From contig JBCDLX010000001.1 of assembly GCA_038744785.1 (NCBI GenBank), positions 62,001 through 126,000 of the forward strand: a stretch of 64,000 bases of DNA. Reading direction: 5' to 3'. Shown here in pieces: positions 33,298-42,425 of this stretch. Each line of letters opens with the position of its first letter. Positions within the stretch are counted from its first letter, which is position 1. The notes beneath the pieces are model-generated. The model searched no databases. It worked only from the letters and a program-made list of their open reading frames with translations, and was not told the origin of the DNA. The translations under genes were made by a program, and so were the position numbers. The DNA comes from Ovoidimarina sp038744785 (GTDB taxonomy: Bacteria; Pseudomonadota; Alphaproteobacteria; Rhodobacterales; Rhodobacteraceae).

Positions 33298-33785
33298 GCG
33301 CCTCTCCCGTCTGCCACAACTGTCTGCATATCTGTGTCGCCCATGCCCGAACCAAGCGCAAGGGGCGCGTACTCTGTGATCATCCGGTAATCCTTCCTAG
33401 GCCCTGTTACGCACCAGACCGACCGCCAATTTGGCCAGTCTGTGAACGCGTAGTGCACCCGGTACATGTCAGGATCACAGAAATGCGCGGCTTCCGGGGC
33501 GTCCTGAAGCGAGAACCAGTGAAAAGGCCGACCATCACTGAAACAGACCTCGATCCGCGCTGGATCGGGCTGCGTCCAAAGATAGCTTCGCTCGGCGCGG
33601 ATGGGCGGATTGTTGGCCAACCGCAAGAGCCCCGTCTCACGGTAGTGAAGTCCAGCACCCTCAGCGCGGAAGACCGCGTCACCATCCATATGGCCCGCCG
33701 GGCCCCCGGTATAATCCTCGATCCTCCGAACCAGGTGCCATCGGCCTTCGAACGCGGCCAGTTGATTGGGTTTGCTTGTCGCCAT
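33294..33785 (-). CDS. DUF6314-family protein
   Basis: This 163-residue soluble protein of unknown function matches a family typical of Rhodobacteraceae: FEGRWHLVRRIEDYTGGPAG near the start, LHYRETGLLRLANNPPIRAE, RSYLWTQPDPARIEVCFSDG, and FHWFSLQ followed by HFCDPDMYRVHY. The conserved His and Cys-Asp pattern in the last motif suggests a binding or lipocalin-like pocket, but no activity is known. It is co-transcribed with bioY and divergent from purB across a 49-base gap. Confidence 0.7.
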   Translation of the reverse strand: MATSKPNQLAAFEGRWHLVRRIEDYTGGPAGHMDGDAVFRAEGAGLHYRETGLLRLANNPPIRAERSYLWTQPDPARIEVCFSDGRPFHWFSLQDAPEAAHFCDPDMYRVHYAFTDWPNWRSVWCVTGPRKDYRMITEYAPLALGSGMGDTDMQTVVADGRGA

Positions 33786-33834
33786 CGGATACCCAGTCTA
33801 TGACCCGGGCGACGTTCTTGAAAAGGTCTGCCGT

Positions 33835-35142
33835 ATGATCCCCCGATACTCTCGCCCCGACATGGTTGCTGTCTGGTCGCCTGCAACCAAGTTTCGGATC
33901 TGGTTTGAGATCGAGGCCCATGCCTGCGACGCGATGGCTGATCTGGGCGTCATCCCGCGCGAGAATGCAAACGCGGTCTGGAAGGCCAAAGATGTTGAGT
34001 TTGACGTCGCGCGTATTGACGAGATTGAGCGTGAAACACGCCATGACGTGATTGCCTTTCTGACCCATCTGGCCGAGATCGTGGGCCCGGACGAGGCCCG
34101 CTTCGTGCATCAAGGAATGACCTCGTCTGATGTGCTCGACACCTGTTTCAACGTCCAACTCACGCGCGCCGCCGATCTTCTGATCACTGGAATGGAGTCC
34201 TTATTGGCCGCGCTGAAGCGCCGGGCACTGGAACACAAGGACACGATCCGTATCGGCCGCAGCCACGGAATACACGCTGAACCAACGACTATGGGGCTGA
34301 CCTTTGCACGGTTCTATGCCGAGATGGACCGGGGTCTCGCGCGTCTCAAGACCGCGCGAGAAGAGGTCGCAACAGGGGCCATTTCCGGGGCGGTAGGAAC
34401 GTTTGCCAATATCGATCCATCGATCGAGGCACATGTCTGTGCCAAGCTGGGGCTAAATCCGGAACCGATCAGCACCCAAGTTATCCCACGCGATCGGCAC
34501 GCGGCCTTTTTTGCTACGCTGGGCGTTGTTGCAAGTTCAGTTGAAAACATCGCGGTTGAAATCCGCCACATGCAACGCACTGAAGTTCTGGAAGCAGAAG
34601 AGTTCTTTTCTAAAGGCCAGAAAGGGTCTTCGGCAATGCCCCATAAGCGCAACCCGGTTCTGTCCGAGAATCTGACCGGCTTGGCAAGGTTGGTCCGAAT
34701 GGTCGTCGTCCCTGCGATGGAAAACGTGGCGCTATGGCACGAACGCGACATCTCGCACAGTTCAGTCGAACGCAACATCGGGCCCGATGCGACCATTACG
34801 CTCGATTTTGCTCTCGCGCGCCTGACCGGGCTGGTCGACAAGCTCGTGATCTATCCCGACAACATGCTTGCCAATTTGAACCAGTTCCGCGGGCTTGTGC
34901 ACTCCCAGCGGGTCCTTCTGGCACTGACCCAAGCCGGCGTCAGCCGCGAGGACGCCTATCGCCTTGTGCAGCGCAATGCCATGAAAGTCTGGGAAGAGGA
35001 CGCTGATTTCAAAGAAGAACTTCTGTCTGATGCTGATGTGACGGCGGCCCTAACGCCCGCGGAAATCAACGAGAAGTTTGATCTTGGGTATCACACCAAG
35101 CACGTCGAGACGATCTTTGCGCGGGTGTTCGGCGACGGCTGA
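33835..35142 (+). CDS. purB: Adenylosuccinate lyase
   Basis: This is a 435-residue enzyme of purine synthesis that splits adenylosuccinate and SAICAR, releasing fumarate. It belongs to the fumarase/aspartase superfamily, with signature KGSSAMPHKRNPVLSENL at residues about 263-280, the TSSDVLDT and GRSHGIHAEPTTMG segments, and RHAAFFATLG. The start MIPRYSRPDM is typical. An alternative upstream frame start adds residues not seen in the family. A small secreted protein gene follows 123 bases downstream. Confidence 0.96.
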   Translation: MIPRYSRPDMVAVWSPATKFRIWFEIEAHACDAMADLGVIPRENANAVWKAKDVEFDVARIDEIERETRHDVIAFLTHLAEIVGPDEARFVHQGMTSSDVLDTCFNVQLTRAADLLITGMESLLAALKRRALEHKDTIRIGRSHGIHAEPTTMGLTFARFYAEMDRGLARLKTAREEVATGAISGAVGTFANIDPSIEAHVCAKLGLNPEPISTQVIPRDRHAAFFATLGVVASSVENIAVEIRHMQRTEVLEAEEFFSKGQKGSSAMPHKRNPVLSENLTGLARLVRMVVVPAMENVALWHERDISHSSVERNIGPDATITLDFALARLTGLVDKLVIYPDNMLANLNQFRGLVHSQRVLLALTQAGVSREDAYRLVQRNAMKVWEEDADFKEELLSDADVTAALTPAEINEKFDLGYHTKHVETIFARVFGDG

Positions 35143-35265
35143 CACAGCGTCTTGTATTGCCCAGAAAAAAGGCAATCGCAGGTCCACGCTCGGCGATCTC
35201 GCACACGGCATTTGTGTTTTGCGGGCCGCGTGCTACCATTTTCAGCACAAGAACAGGAGAGCCAC

Positions 35266-35430
35266 ATGAAGACCACTAAGACCCTTTTCGTCGCACTGGC
35301 CTTTGCGGCACTTCCTTCGCTTGGTTTTGCGATGGGCTGCAACTACGGCGAAAGCCATGCCTCAATGTCCTGTGCAGACGGTTTTGTCTGGGACGGCGAA
35401 AAAGGGGCGTGCGTCCAGCCGACGGGCTAA
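35266..35430 (+). CDS. Small secreted cysteine-containing protein
   Basis: This is a 54-residue precursor. A signal peptide (KTLFVALAFAALPSLGFA) is followed by a mature region of about 32 residues, MGCNYGESHASMSCADGFVW then DGEKGACVQPTG, with three cysteines spaced somewhat like a chitin-binding or adhesin-like mini domain. Function is unknown. CAGGAG precedes the ATG and a textbook terminator follows. Genes like this are often found after purB in roseobacters, from memory. Confidence 0.8.
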   Translation: MKTTKTLFVALAFAALPSLGFAMGCNYGESHASMSCADGFVWDGEKGACVQPTG

Positions 35431-35453
35431 CGAAACGCAACGGATTTCGAATC

Positions 35454-35475
35454 GGGCGGCTTCGGCCGCCCTTTT
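35454..35475 (+). terminator. Rho-independent terminator after the small secreted protein gene
   Basis: GGGCGGC, loop TTCG, GCCGCCC, then TTTT: a classic stable tetraloop hairpin 23 bases after the stop. Confidence 0.92.
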
Positions 35476-35586
35476 CATTTCTGTGTTCGGCTTTTCCCCA
35501 TCGTGCGCCGGATATGCGGCGCGTTCAAACCGTCTGTTAACCGAGGCCATGCGAAGGTGCGGTCAAGCTGCGGCGAAGCAGGCACG

Positions 35587-36684
35587 ATGGATTACGAACC
35601 GACACCGATCTCTCTCGACGGTGCCTTGGCGGGCGCTGCGGATTTGCCCCCACTTCCGCGGATCGAGGCGGGGGGGCCGGCGAAAGCGAATGTCGGACTT
35701 TCCGGACCAGAAAAGGCGGCCGTGATCGTCCGTCTGATGGCGGGCAGCGGGGCCAAATTGTCGCTGCATTCCATGCCCGACGCCGTTCAAGCTGATCTGA
35801 TCCGGCAGGTCGCCCAGATCGGGAATGTGCCGCCGGACGTGGTGCGGGCAATCGCAGATGAGTTCGCCGAAAAGGTTGAAACAGCGGCCATGTTAGGCGC
35901 AGGCGGGTTGCAAGAAGCAATCTCGCTTCTTGGCGATTCCGTCGATGCCGGTGTTGCGGCCCGGCTTCGCCAACAGAGCTTTGCGGCCGGTGACGTCGAC
36001 CCATGGGGCCGAATTGCCGAGAAAGACGCTGAAACCCTCCGGCCCGTGGTCGAGGCAGAGAGTGTGGAAGTCGGCGCCGTAATCCTGTCGAAGCTTGGCG
36101 TGTCGACAGCGGCAGAGCTTTTGGGCCTTCTTCCTGGAGACAGAGCCAGGCGCATCACCTATGCGGTGTCGCAGATTTCGGGCATCCGGCCTTCTGTGGT
36201 TCGTCGCATCGGATTGGGCCTGGCCGACGTCCTTGAAATCCAGCCTGCGCGCGCCTTTGACGATGGCCCGGTGGAACGGGTCGGCGCGATCCTAAACTCG
36301 TCGCGCGGATTGACGCGGGACACAGTGTTGGCCGGGCTCGACGAAGACGACGCCGACTTTGCAGAGGAAGTGCGCCGGGCGATCTTCACATTCGCCAACA
36401 TTCCCGAACGTATTGCGCCACGCGACGTTCCCAAGATCACCCGTCAGGTTGAACAAGATGTCCTCGTTCGAGCACTGGCGGCGGCGGAACCGCAAATGCC
36501 CGAGGCCACAGAGTTCATACTAGGGGCCATATCTCAGCGGATGGCGGACGCGCTGCGCGGCGAAATCGAAGATCTGGGAGAATTTGACGAAGACGCGGGC
36601 GACGAAGCAATGAGTGATCTTATCGCAGTCATCCGAGAGCTTGAGGCCGAAGGTGAGATCCACTTGGTTGCAGCTGACGACTAA
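35587..36684 (+). CDS. fliG: FliG-like flagellar motor switch protein (isolated gene)
   Basis: This is a 365-residue protein with the FliG plan. The N-terminal domain starts LSGPEKAAVIVRLMAGSGAK; the middle ARM-like repeats include ILSKLGVSTAAELLGLLPGD and ITYAVSQISGIRP. The C-terminal region has FTFANIPERIAPRDVPKITR and ALRGEIEDLGEFDEDAGDEA, which carries the charged residues that interact with the stator. FliG transmits torque in the rotor. No other flagellar gene is in the window; lone fliG loci occur in Rhodobacteraceae. The ribosome-binding site is weak. Confidence 0.85.
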   Translation: MDYEPTPISLDGALAGAADLPPLPRIEAGGPAKANVGLSGPEKAAVIVRLMAGSGAKLSLHSMPDAVQADLIRQVAQIGNVPPDVVRAIADEFAEKVETAAMLGAGGLQEAISLLGDSVDAGVAARLRQQSFAAGDVDPWGRIAEKDAETLRPVVEAESVEVGAVILSKLGVSTAAELLGLLPGDRARRITYAVSQISGIRPSVVRRIGLGLADVLEIQPARAFDDGPVERVGAILNSSRGLTRDTVLAGLDEDDADFAEEVRRAIFTFANIPERIAPRDVPKITRQVEQDVLVRALAAAEPQMPEATEFILGAISQRMADALRGEIEDLGEFDEDAGDEAMSDLIAVIRELEAEGEIHLVAADD

Positions 36685-36777
36685 AGTGTACCGCTCGCAA
36701 ACCGGTTCTGCCGTCGAAATGCGACGCCCTCTCTGACCGATGTTTCCCAAGAAGACGCCCCGGGCGCCCGAAGCCGA

Positions 36778-37902
36778 TCAGGACTTTCGCAACCGATCCC
36801 GATGCATCGACAGCCATTGTCCGGTCAGAATAAGGGGGGCATTTGAAGCTTCTCCTGTCGCGATTAGCTCCATCAGAAGTGAAAATGACAAGATATGGCC
36901 AAGAATATCTTCTTCTTCCTCCGCGACACCGCCAAGCCCCGCTGCGTCGTCAGGCAAATCGGCGATGCCGACGTAGCTCCATAGAAACTCTGTCACCCCG
37001 CCAGGCGACGGGTAGTACGCAGCCACTTCATGGAGCGCTCCGATAGAAACATGCGCTTCCTCCACCGCTTCTCGCCGCGCCGCATCCTCAGGCGTCTCGC
37101 CTGGATCGATCCGGCCCGCGACCGGCTCTAGCGACCAGGGACGCGGGTCACCACGCATGTAAGGTCCAAACCGAAACTGTTCGATCAGAAGCACGCGGTC
37201 TCGCTCGGGATCATACGGTAAAACGGTTACCGCATCGCTCATTATGAATGCTGCGCGGGTGACGGTTCGGCTTTGCCCGCCATCGAACCGGGGAAACCGC
37301 AAGTCCTGTTCTGCCACCGCGAAGAACCGGTTGTAGGGGTGGCGCGTCGCCTCGACAGTAACGCTGTGCCCGCCCGGGCCTTTTCGCACGTCCATCGGGG
37401 CAGGACTGTCGGCGGCCCGAAGCTTGGAATGCGCCCGTGCCAGGATCGAATTGTAGCGCTTGCCAATCTCTTCCGCGGTAAAGGCGTCCATCAATGCCAT
37501 AACATCTTTGGCCGCCAGCGTCACAGGTGCACCGTGGTGCAACGCCCAGTCTTCCAAGGACCAGGCGGCGTTCGTCGCAACGGGTGGACAGCTTGGAAAA
37601 TACACGTGCGCGGCACGGGCACCGTCTGCCGTTTCGACGCACGCCGGCCGCAGATCGAAATCGTGAGCCGCTTCATAGTAGTCAAGCCGGGCGCGCTCTG
37701 GCTCCGTGACGGCGATCAACAGACCTTCGGCCACCTGACCATCTAACTTATGAAGCGCAGGATAGGTCCTGTCCCGAACCTTCATAACGCAATGATCCTG
37801 CAACTGCGCGGGAACGCCATTGGGTTTACGTCCCAAAACCACCGACAAAAGCGGCAGATGACGCAACGTGCCGTAAAGAAACAGCGATGTCATTGAGGTC
37901 AT
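36778..37902 (-). CDS. trgB: TrgB-like protein: gamma-glutamylcyclotransferase-like domain fused to Nudix hydrolase
   Basis: This is a 374-residue two-domain protein. The N-terminal 110 residues resemble gamma-glutamylcyclotransferase/AIG2 (SLFLYGTLRHLPLL). The C-terminal 190 residues are a Nudix domain related to ADP-ribose pyrophosphatases; the Nudix box reads GRIDPGETPEDAARREAVEE with the G-x5-E-x7-RE pattern intact, preceded by the substrate strand LLIEQFRFGPYMRGDPRPW. In Rhodobacter sphaeroides trgA and trgB contribute to tellurite resistance. Here trgB overlaps trgA by 4 bases (ATGA). The enzyme reaction behind resistance is unknown. Confidence 0.8.
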   Translation of the reverse strand: MTSMTSLFLYGTLRHLPLLSVVLGRKPNGVPAQLQDHCVMKVRDRTYPALHKLDGQVAEGLLIAVTEPERARLDYYEAAHDFDLRPACVETADGARAAHVYFPSCPPVATNAAWSLEDWALHHGAPVTLAAKDVMALMDAFTAEEIGKRYNSILARAHSKLRAADSPAPMDVRKGPGGHSVTVEATRHPYNRFFAVAEQDLRFPRFDGGQSRTVTRAAFIMSDAVTVLPYDPERDRVLLIEQFRFGPYMRGDPRPWSLEPVAGRIDPGETPEDAARREAVEEAHVSIGALHEVAAYYPSPGGVTEFLWSYVGIADLPDDAAGLGGVAEEEEDILGHILSFSLLMELIATGEASNAPLILTGQWLSMHRDRLRKS

Positions 37903-38342
37903 GACCAGCGGTGCGAAATGAACTCGACAATCAGGCCAAAGACGAGGCTACCCAATAGTGCCATCGCCATGGCGTTTGGCGTCGCAACAAATACCCAATA
38001 GTCGAGGATCAGCCCACCCATCCCGGCAAGCGCATCACCAGGATCGTTGTATCGGCCGGAGACTGCGCGCTCAATCATAGTGTAAGCCGACCACCAAACC
38101 AGCGCCAAAACTGTGGTGACAAAGAACGTTGTCAGACCAAAACCAAAGGTCGACATATATCCTGTACCGGCACGCGTTCCGACAATCCGCCAACCGATTG
38201 CCCCACCAAACAATGCATTTACGGGACTTAGCAGATCGTTCCCGCGCCCCTCGCCCGGCATCACCTGTTTGACTTCTTCCGTTACGAAAAATGCAAGCGC
38301 CGCGAACAGGATCGCCCCGAAAAGCTTGGCTGCGGTAGGCAT
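37899..38342 (-). CDS. trgA: TrgA-family tellurite resistance membrane protein
   Basis: This 147-residue protein has four hydrophobic segments (LFGAILFAALAFFVTEEV, VNALFGGAIGWRIVG, TFFVTTVLALVWWSAYTMI, MAMALLGSLVFGLIVEF) and the conserved start MPTAAKLFGAILFAALAFF. It resembles TrgA of Rhodobacter, which together with TrgB raises tellurite resistance. It lies 3 bases after the cyclopropane fatty acid synthase stop and overlaps trgB, so it is inside a phr-cfa-trgA-trgB run. Confidence 0.85.
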   Translation of the reverse strand: MPTAAKLFGAILFAALAFFVTEEVKQVMPGEGRGNDLLSPVNALFGGAIGWRIVGTRAGTGYMSTFGFGLTTFFVTTVLALVWWSAYTMIERAVSGRYNDPGDALAGMGGLILDYWVFVATPNAMAMALLGSLVFGLIVEFISHRWS

Positions 38343-38345
38343 GTT

Positions 38346-39557
38346 CTAGACGGGCCTTCGAACCGTGATCTGTGTCACGTCGCAGTTTCTGCTTTGAAAG
38401 CCACTGGCGCAAGAGGTCAGATACAGATTCCACATGCGTCGAAACCTGTCGTCAAAGCCCAGCGCCGAAATCTCGTCCCACCGGGCGTTGAACGTGTCGT
38501 GCCAGCGCCGCAACGTCTGGCTGTAGCTTTCCGCGAACTCAAAAGATCGGGCAACCTCAAGCCCGGCACGTTCCACCTGCAGCCGAAGTACTTTGGGCGC
38601 GGGCAAAAGGCCACCAGGAAAGATGAATTTCTGTATAAAATCAACACCCTTACGGTAAGCTTCCCAACGTTCATCTTTCACTGTGATAATCTGAAGGGTC
38701 GCGTTGCTGCCGGGCTTCAGGCAGGCTCTGACGCGGTCGAAGTAGACTGGCCAGTACTTCTCTCCGACGGCTTCAAACATCTCAATGCTCGCAATGCCGT
38801 CATACGTGCCCTTTTCGTCACGGTAATCCTGCAATCTGATATCGACCTGGTCGCTCAGCCCAGCGCGGGCGATGCGATCGACGGCATAGTCGCGTTGTTC
38901 GCTGCTGATTGTCAGGCCCGTCACCCGCAAACCGCGATGCGCCGCAGCGTATTCCGCGAACCCTCCCCAACCGCAACCGATTTCAAGCACATGGTCGCCG
39001 GATCTTGCGCCCATTTCGTCGATTAAGGCCGCGTATTTCTGTTCCTGCGCCGTCTCGAGACTCTCTTGTCCCGTCTGAAAGTAGGCCGACGAGTAGGTCA
39101 TCGTCTTATCCAGCCAGAGGCCATAGAAATCATTGCCGAGATCGTAGTGGTACGAGATGTTTTTGGGCGCCTGCTTGCGGGAGTTCGATTGCAGCCAAAA
39201 ACGCAATCGCTCAAACGCGCGGACCAGACCCATTCCCGGAAAGCCGTTGTAGATCCTATCGTTATCCTCGTTTAGAAGGTCCATAAAAGCCTGAAGGTCT
39301 GGCGACGACCACCACCCTTCAAGATACGCTTCCGAAAACCCCAAATCGCCTTCGCGCACTAGCCGGGTAAAGATCTCGGGGTTGTGTATCTCAACCTCGG
39401 CAACCGGGCCCGGTCTAGCACCTTCGGCCCGAAAGCGTCGCTTGTCCGGTAGGACGATGTCCAGCCGTCCCGTATTCATCTGTCTGGCGATGTGGAACAC
39501 CGCACCGAAGTAGCGGGGCAGATTGGTCTGCCCATCGGTCGTCGTCAGTACTGTCAC
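38346..39557 (-). CDS. cfa: Cyclopropane-fatty-acyl-phospholipid synthase
   Basis: This 403-residue SAM-dependent enzyme methylenates unsaturated phospholipid acyl chains. Motifs: NISYHYDLGNDFYGLWLDKT, MTYSSAYFQ, the SAM-binding VLEIGCGWGGFAEYAA, GLTISSEQRDYA, and EMFEAVGEKYWPVYF; FIFPGGLLP follows. The GTG start at 39557 is chosen for the preceding GGGGAGGA; an upstream in-frame stretch is Asn-rich and unlike the family. It sits between photolyase and trgA. In Rhodobacter, photolyase and a cfa gene belong to the singlet-oxygen (RpoE) response, which makes a shared stress role plausible here. Confidence 0.92.
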   Translation of the reverse strand: MTVLTTTDGQTNLPRYFGAVFHIARQMNTGRLDIVLPDKRRFRAEGARPGPVAEVEIHNPEIFTRLVREGDLGFSEAYLEGWWSSPDLQAFMDLLNEDNDRIYNGFPGMGLVRAFERLRFWLQSNSRKQAPKNISYHYDLGNDFYGLWLDKTMTYSSAYFQTGQESLETAQEQKYAALIDEMGARSGDHVLEIGCGWGGFAEYAAAHRGLRVTGLTISSEQRDYAVDRIARAGLSDQVDIRLQDYRDEKGTYDGIASIEMFEAVGEKYWPVYFDRVRACLKPGSNATLQIITVKDERWEAYRKGVDFIQKFIFPGGLLPAPKVLRLQVERAGLEVARSFEFAESYSQTLRRWHDTFNARWDEISALGFDDRFRRMWNLYLTSCASGFQSRNCDVTQITVRRPV

Positions 39558-39633
39558 GTGTCCTCCCCGCACCGTTCCAAAGAGGCTAGCGGAGCCCGCC
39601 ACACCCAAGCAACTGTTATTGTTGTTTGTTCCA

Positions 39634-41067
39634 TTAGAACTCCCGCATCTCATAGGCAGTAAGCGCACGCTTTCGCCCCTCTTCCGCTGTTACCACCGGA
39701 TCGGGATAGACCATGCCGGCAGAGAGGTCCCATGAACGCGGCACAGCGTCGAAGTAGGACAAAGCCGTCTGGCTGGGCCGCGGATCGCCTTCGGCAATCC
39801 AGCGGTGGGCATAGGCGCCATCTGCATCAAACTTCTCGAGCTGCGACACCGGGTTGAAGACCCGAAAGTACGGTGCTGCGTCTGGGCCCGATCCAGCGGT
39901 CCATTGCCAGCCCATGGCGTTCGATGCCGGGTCCCAATCGGCCAGGCAATTGCCAAACCAATTCAGACCGATCCGCCAATGGGTTAGAAGATGTTTAGTA
40001 AGGTAACTTGCTACGATCATACGGGCGCGATTGTGCATGTGCCCGGTGACATACATTTCCCGCATCGCGGCGTCGACAAAGCGCAGGCCGGTACGGCCCT
40101 GCGTCCAGGCCACAACATCGGACCGGGTTTCGTCCTCGTTCCAGGGAAACCTGTCCCAGCCTTCGCGCCAATTGCGGGTCGTGATATGCGGCGTGTGGTA
40201 GATCAGGTGATACGCGAATTCTCTCCAGACGAGTTCCTTAAGGAACGTTTCGGCACCAGCAAGACCCTCGGCCAGCGCACGCTGGCCGGCGTGCCAGGCA
40301 ACACGCGGGCTGATCTCGCCATACGTCAGGTTCTCAGATAGGCGCGACGTTGCCGGGTCGGCCGGAAAGTCGCGGCGCGCGCGGTAGTTGGCGATCCGGT
40401 CGCGAAGAAACACCGCGAGCCGGTCCGCCGCCGCGCTTTCACCTATCGCCAAGTGCTGTCGAACCACCGAAGCGCCACGGTGCATCGCCGCCGCAAGGTC
40501 CCAATGGGCTGGATCGTCACTCGCCGGCCAAACGTCCGGGCACTCGATTTTGCCCGGCGCAGACAGCGGTGCCGGTACAGAGCGACCCTGAACCGAGCGC
40601 CAGAAGGGCGAATAGACCCTGTAGGGCTCGCCTGTTTTTGTCTCAACCTCCCAAGGCTCGAACAAGAGATGCCCGGGGATGCTTTCGGCGATCCGACCAT
40701 CCGCCTTCAAGCCTGCCTTCACGGCTTTGTCACGCGCGATGGCGTCGGGATCATAAGCGCGGGTCCAGAACACCGCGCCAGCACCCGCCTCGGCCGCGAC
40801 ATCGCGAAGAACCTCTAACGCTGGACCACGGCGGAACACCAACCGCGACCCGACCGCAGAGAGCGCTGCACCGAGTGCTTCGGCACCAAGGCCAAGCCGC
40901 CAACGCGAACAGGCGCCGCGCCCGGCCTCGACCTCGTCCAGGATGAAAACCGGTATCACAGGCCTGCCACGATCCATAGCTGCCGACAGCGCCGCGTTGT
41001 CGACTAGCCGCATATCGCGCCTGACCCACCAGATCGTTGAGGTGTTATTAATGGGTGCGTTCAGCAT
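39634..41067 (-). CDS. phr: Deoxyribodipyrimidine photolyase
   Basis: This is a 477-residue light-driven repair enzyme for UV-made pyrimidine dimers. The N-terminal Rossmann-like antenna domain starts TIWWVRRDMRLVDNAALSA. The C-terminal FAD-binding helical domain carries TYGEISPRVAWHAGQRAL, FLKELVWREFAYHLIYH, MHNRARMIVASYLTKHLL and WQWTAGSGPDAAPYFRVFNP. The start at 41067 is the nearest ATG before the domain. It heads a probable operon with cfa and trgAB. Confidence 0.95.
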   Translation of the reverse strand: MLNAPINNTSTIWWVRRDMRLVDNAALSAAMDRGRPVIPVFILDEVEAGRGACSRWRLGLGAEALGAALSAVGSRLVFRRGPALEVLRDVAAEAGAGAVFWTRAYDPDAIARDKAVKAGLKADGRIAESIPGHLLFEPWEVETKTGEPYRVYSPFWRSVQGRSVPAPLSAPGKIECPDVWPASDDPAHWDLAAAMHRGASVVRQHLAIGESAAADRLAVFLRDRIANYRARRDFPADPATSRLSENLTYGEISPRVAWHAGQRALAEGLAGAETFLKELVWREFAYHLIYHTPHITTRNWREGWDRFPWNEDETRSDVVAWTQGRTGLRFVDAAMREMYVTGHMHNRARMIVASYLTKHLLTHWRIGLNWFGNCLADWDPASNAMGWQWTAGSGPDAAPYFRVFNPVSQLEKFDADGAYAHRWIAEGDPRPSQTALSYFDAVPRSWDLSAGMVYPDPVVTAEEGRKRALTAYEMREF

Positions 41068-41102
41068 TCTCGGCGATCTAGCGCACAAGCGCCGAGGTCA
41101 AC

Positions 41103-41117
41103 CTGACCAAAGGTCAG
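41103..41117. repeat. Inverted repeat upstream of the photolyase gene
   Basis: CTGACCAAAGGTCAG is a perfect 6-bp dyad with a 3-base loop, and another AGGTCA half lies just to its left. It lies between the class V aminotransferase-like gene and phr. It could be an operator or a weak hairpin. Confidence 0.3.
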
Positions 41118-41124
41118 CTTGGGG

Positions 41125-42345
41125 TCACAGCACAGCGTCAAGCACCTCCATCAGACGCCCGACTTCTTTCTTGGTCGTGGTGTGAACGAAGCTCATCCGT
41201 AGTACGCCATGTTCCATGTTCACGCGCGATGCCTCAAGCGCACGAACCGCGTAGAAATCTCCGCCATCAGCCATAATGCCGTGTTCCGCCATCGCTTCGG
41301 CAATCTCTCGCCCCGGTCGCCCGGTCTCGATGGCAACCGTTGGGGCACGGGCTTCGGCCTCGGTCGGCCCAAGAAGCCGGACACTATTGCGCGCCTTCAG
41401 ATCGTTCAGAAGCGGTTGCAGAAGTTTTGTCTCGTGGCTTCGCATAAGGTCGTGCACTGCGCGCCCCCGCGCCGCAGGATCGGCCGCGGTGAAGTGACGG
41501 CCGTGTAGCGCATCCAGATAGTCGGCGATCCCTGCGCAAGCTGCCACTTGCGCGTGATCGGGTCCCGCAGGTGTAAACCTCTTGGTAACCACGCTTGCGT
41601 TGAACCAATGGCCCTGCGCGGGCAGTGCTTCGGCCAGATCGCGCCGGATGGTCATGACACCCTGATGAGGTCCATAGGTCTTATAGGTCGAAAACAGATA
41701 TATATCCGCCCCAAGTGCCGCCACATTTGGCAGCCCGTGCGGGGCGTAGCTGACGCCGTCGACACAGGTGACGGCGCCCGCTGCATGCGCGCGCGCGACA
41801 ATTCCCGCCACATCATTGATTTCGGCGATAACGTTCGAACAATGCGGAAAGCAGACCAAACGGACCCGACCGTCCAGAAGCTCGTCCAACTGTGCCGGGT
41901 CAAGGTGACCGGTGTCCGGGTCTACCGGCCATTCGCGGATCTCGATATCCCGGGCCGCCAACCGCCGCCAGGGCCCCGAGTTCGCTTCGTGATCTTGGCT
42001 GGTTACAACGATTGCATCGCCGGGCCGCAATGCATCGCCAAATGCCTGGGCGAGCACATAAGTGTTTGCCGTCGTCGAAGGGCCAAAATGCACTTCATCT
42101 TCGCCCACACCCAAATATGCCGCCAAGCGCGTACGCGCTTCGTCCATCTCCGCACCGCCCTTTTGGGATGGTTTTGAGGGGCCGTAAGGCTGCAGTCTTC
42201 GGGCCTTGTAAAAGCGGGTCAGCCGGTCAATGACCTGGCGACAGGCGTAAGACCCCCCTGCATTATCGAAATGCGCAAGTCCCTTCAGAGACTTCTCTGA
42301 GAAGGCGGGAAACTGCCCCCGCGCAAACTTGGTATCGAGTTTCAT
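41125..42345 (-). CDS. Cysteine desulfurase-like protein (aminotransferase class V)
   Basis: This 406-residue PLP enzyme has HFDNAGGSYACRQVIDRL near the start, FGPSTTANTYVLAQAFGDAL, TSQDHEANSGPWRRLA, CFPHCSNVIAEINDV and CVDGVSYAPHGLPNVAALGA. The Lys that binds PLP is in YLFSTYKTYGPHQG. It resembles the cysteine desulfurase-like / selenocysteine lyase-like subgroup rather than IscS or SufS; the mobile Cys loop of true desulfurases is not obvious, so the reaction is uncertain. The start ATG at 42345 is preferred over a TTG at 42354. Confidence 0.8.
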   Translation of the reverse strand: MKLDTKFARGQFPAFSEKSLKGLAHFDNAGGSYACRQVIDRLTRFYKARRLQPYGPSKPSQKGGAEMDEARTRLAAYLGVGEDEVHFGPSTTANTYVLAQAFGDALRPGDAIVVTSQDHEANSGPWRRLAARDIEIREWPVDPDTGHLDPAQLDELLDGRVRLVCFPHCSNVIAEINDVAGIVARAHAAGAVTCVDGVSYAPHGLPNVAALGADIYLFSTYKTYGPHQGVMTIRRDLAEALPAQGHWFNASVVTKRFTPAGPDHAQVAACAGIADYLDALHGRHFTAADPAARGRAVHDLMRSHETKLLQPLLNDLKARNSVRLLGPTEAEARAPTVAIETGRPGREIAEAMAEHGIMADGGDFYAVRALEASRVNMEHGVLRMSFVHTTTKKEVGRLMEVLDAVL

Positions 42346-42425
42346 GGCGTCCAAGTCTGCTCGGGATCAAGGCAGGTGGTCAAGGCTCCAATGCTTGAAC
42401 GGGCCGCGCGCCCGTCAAATTGGAG

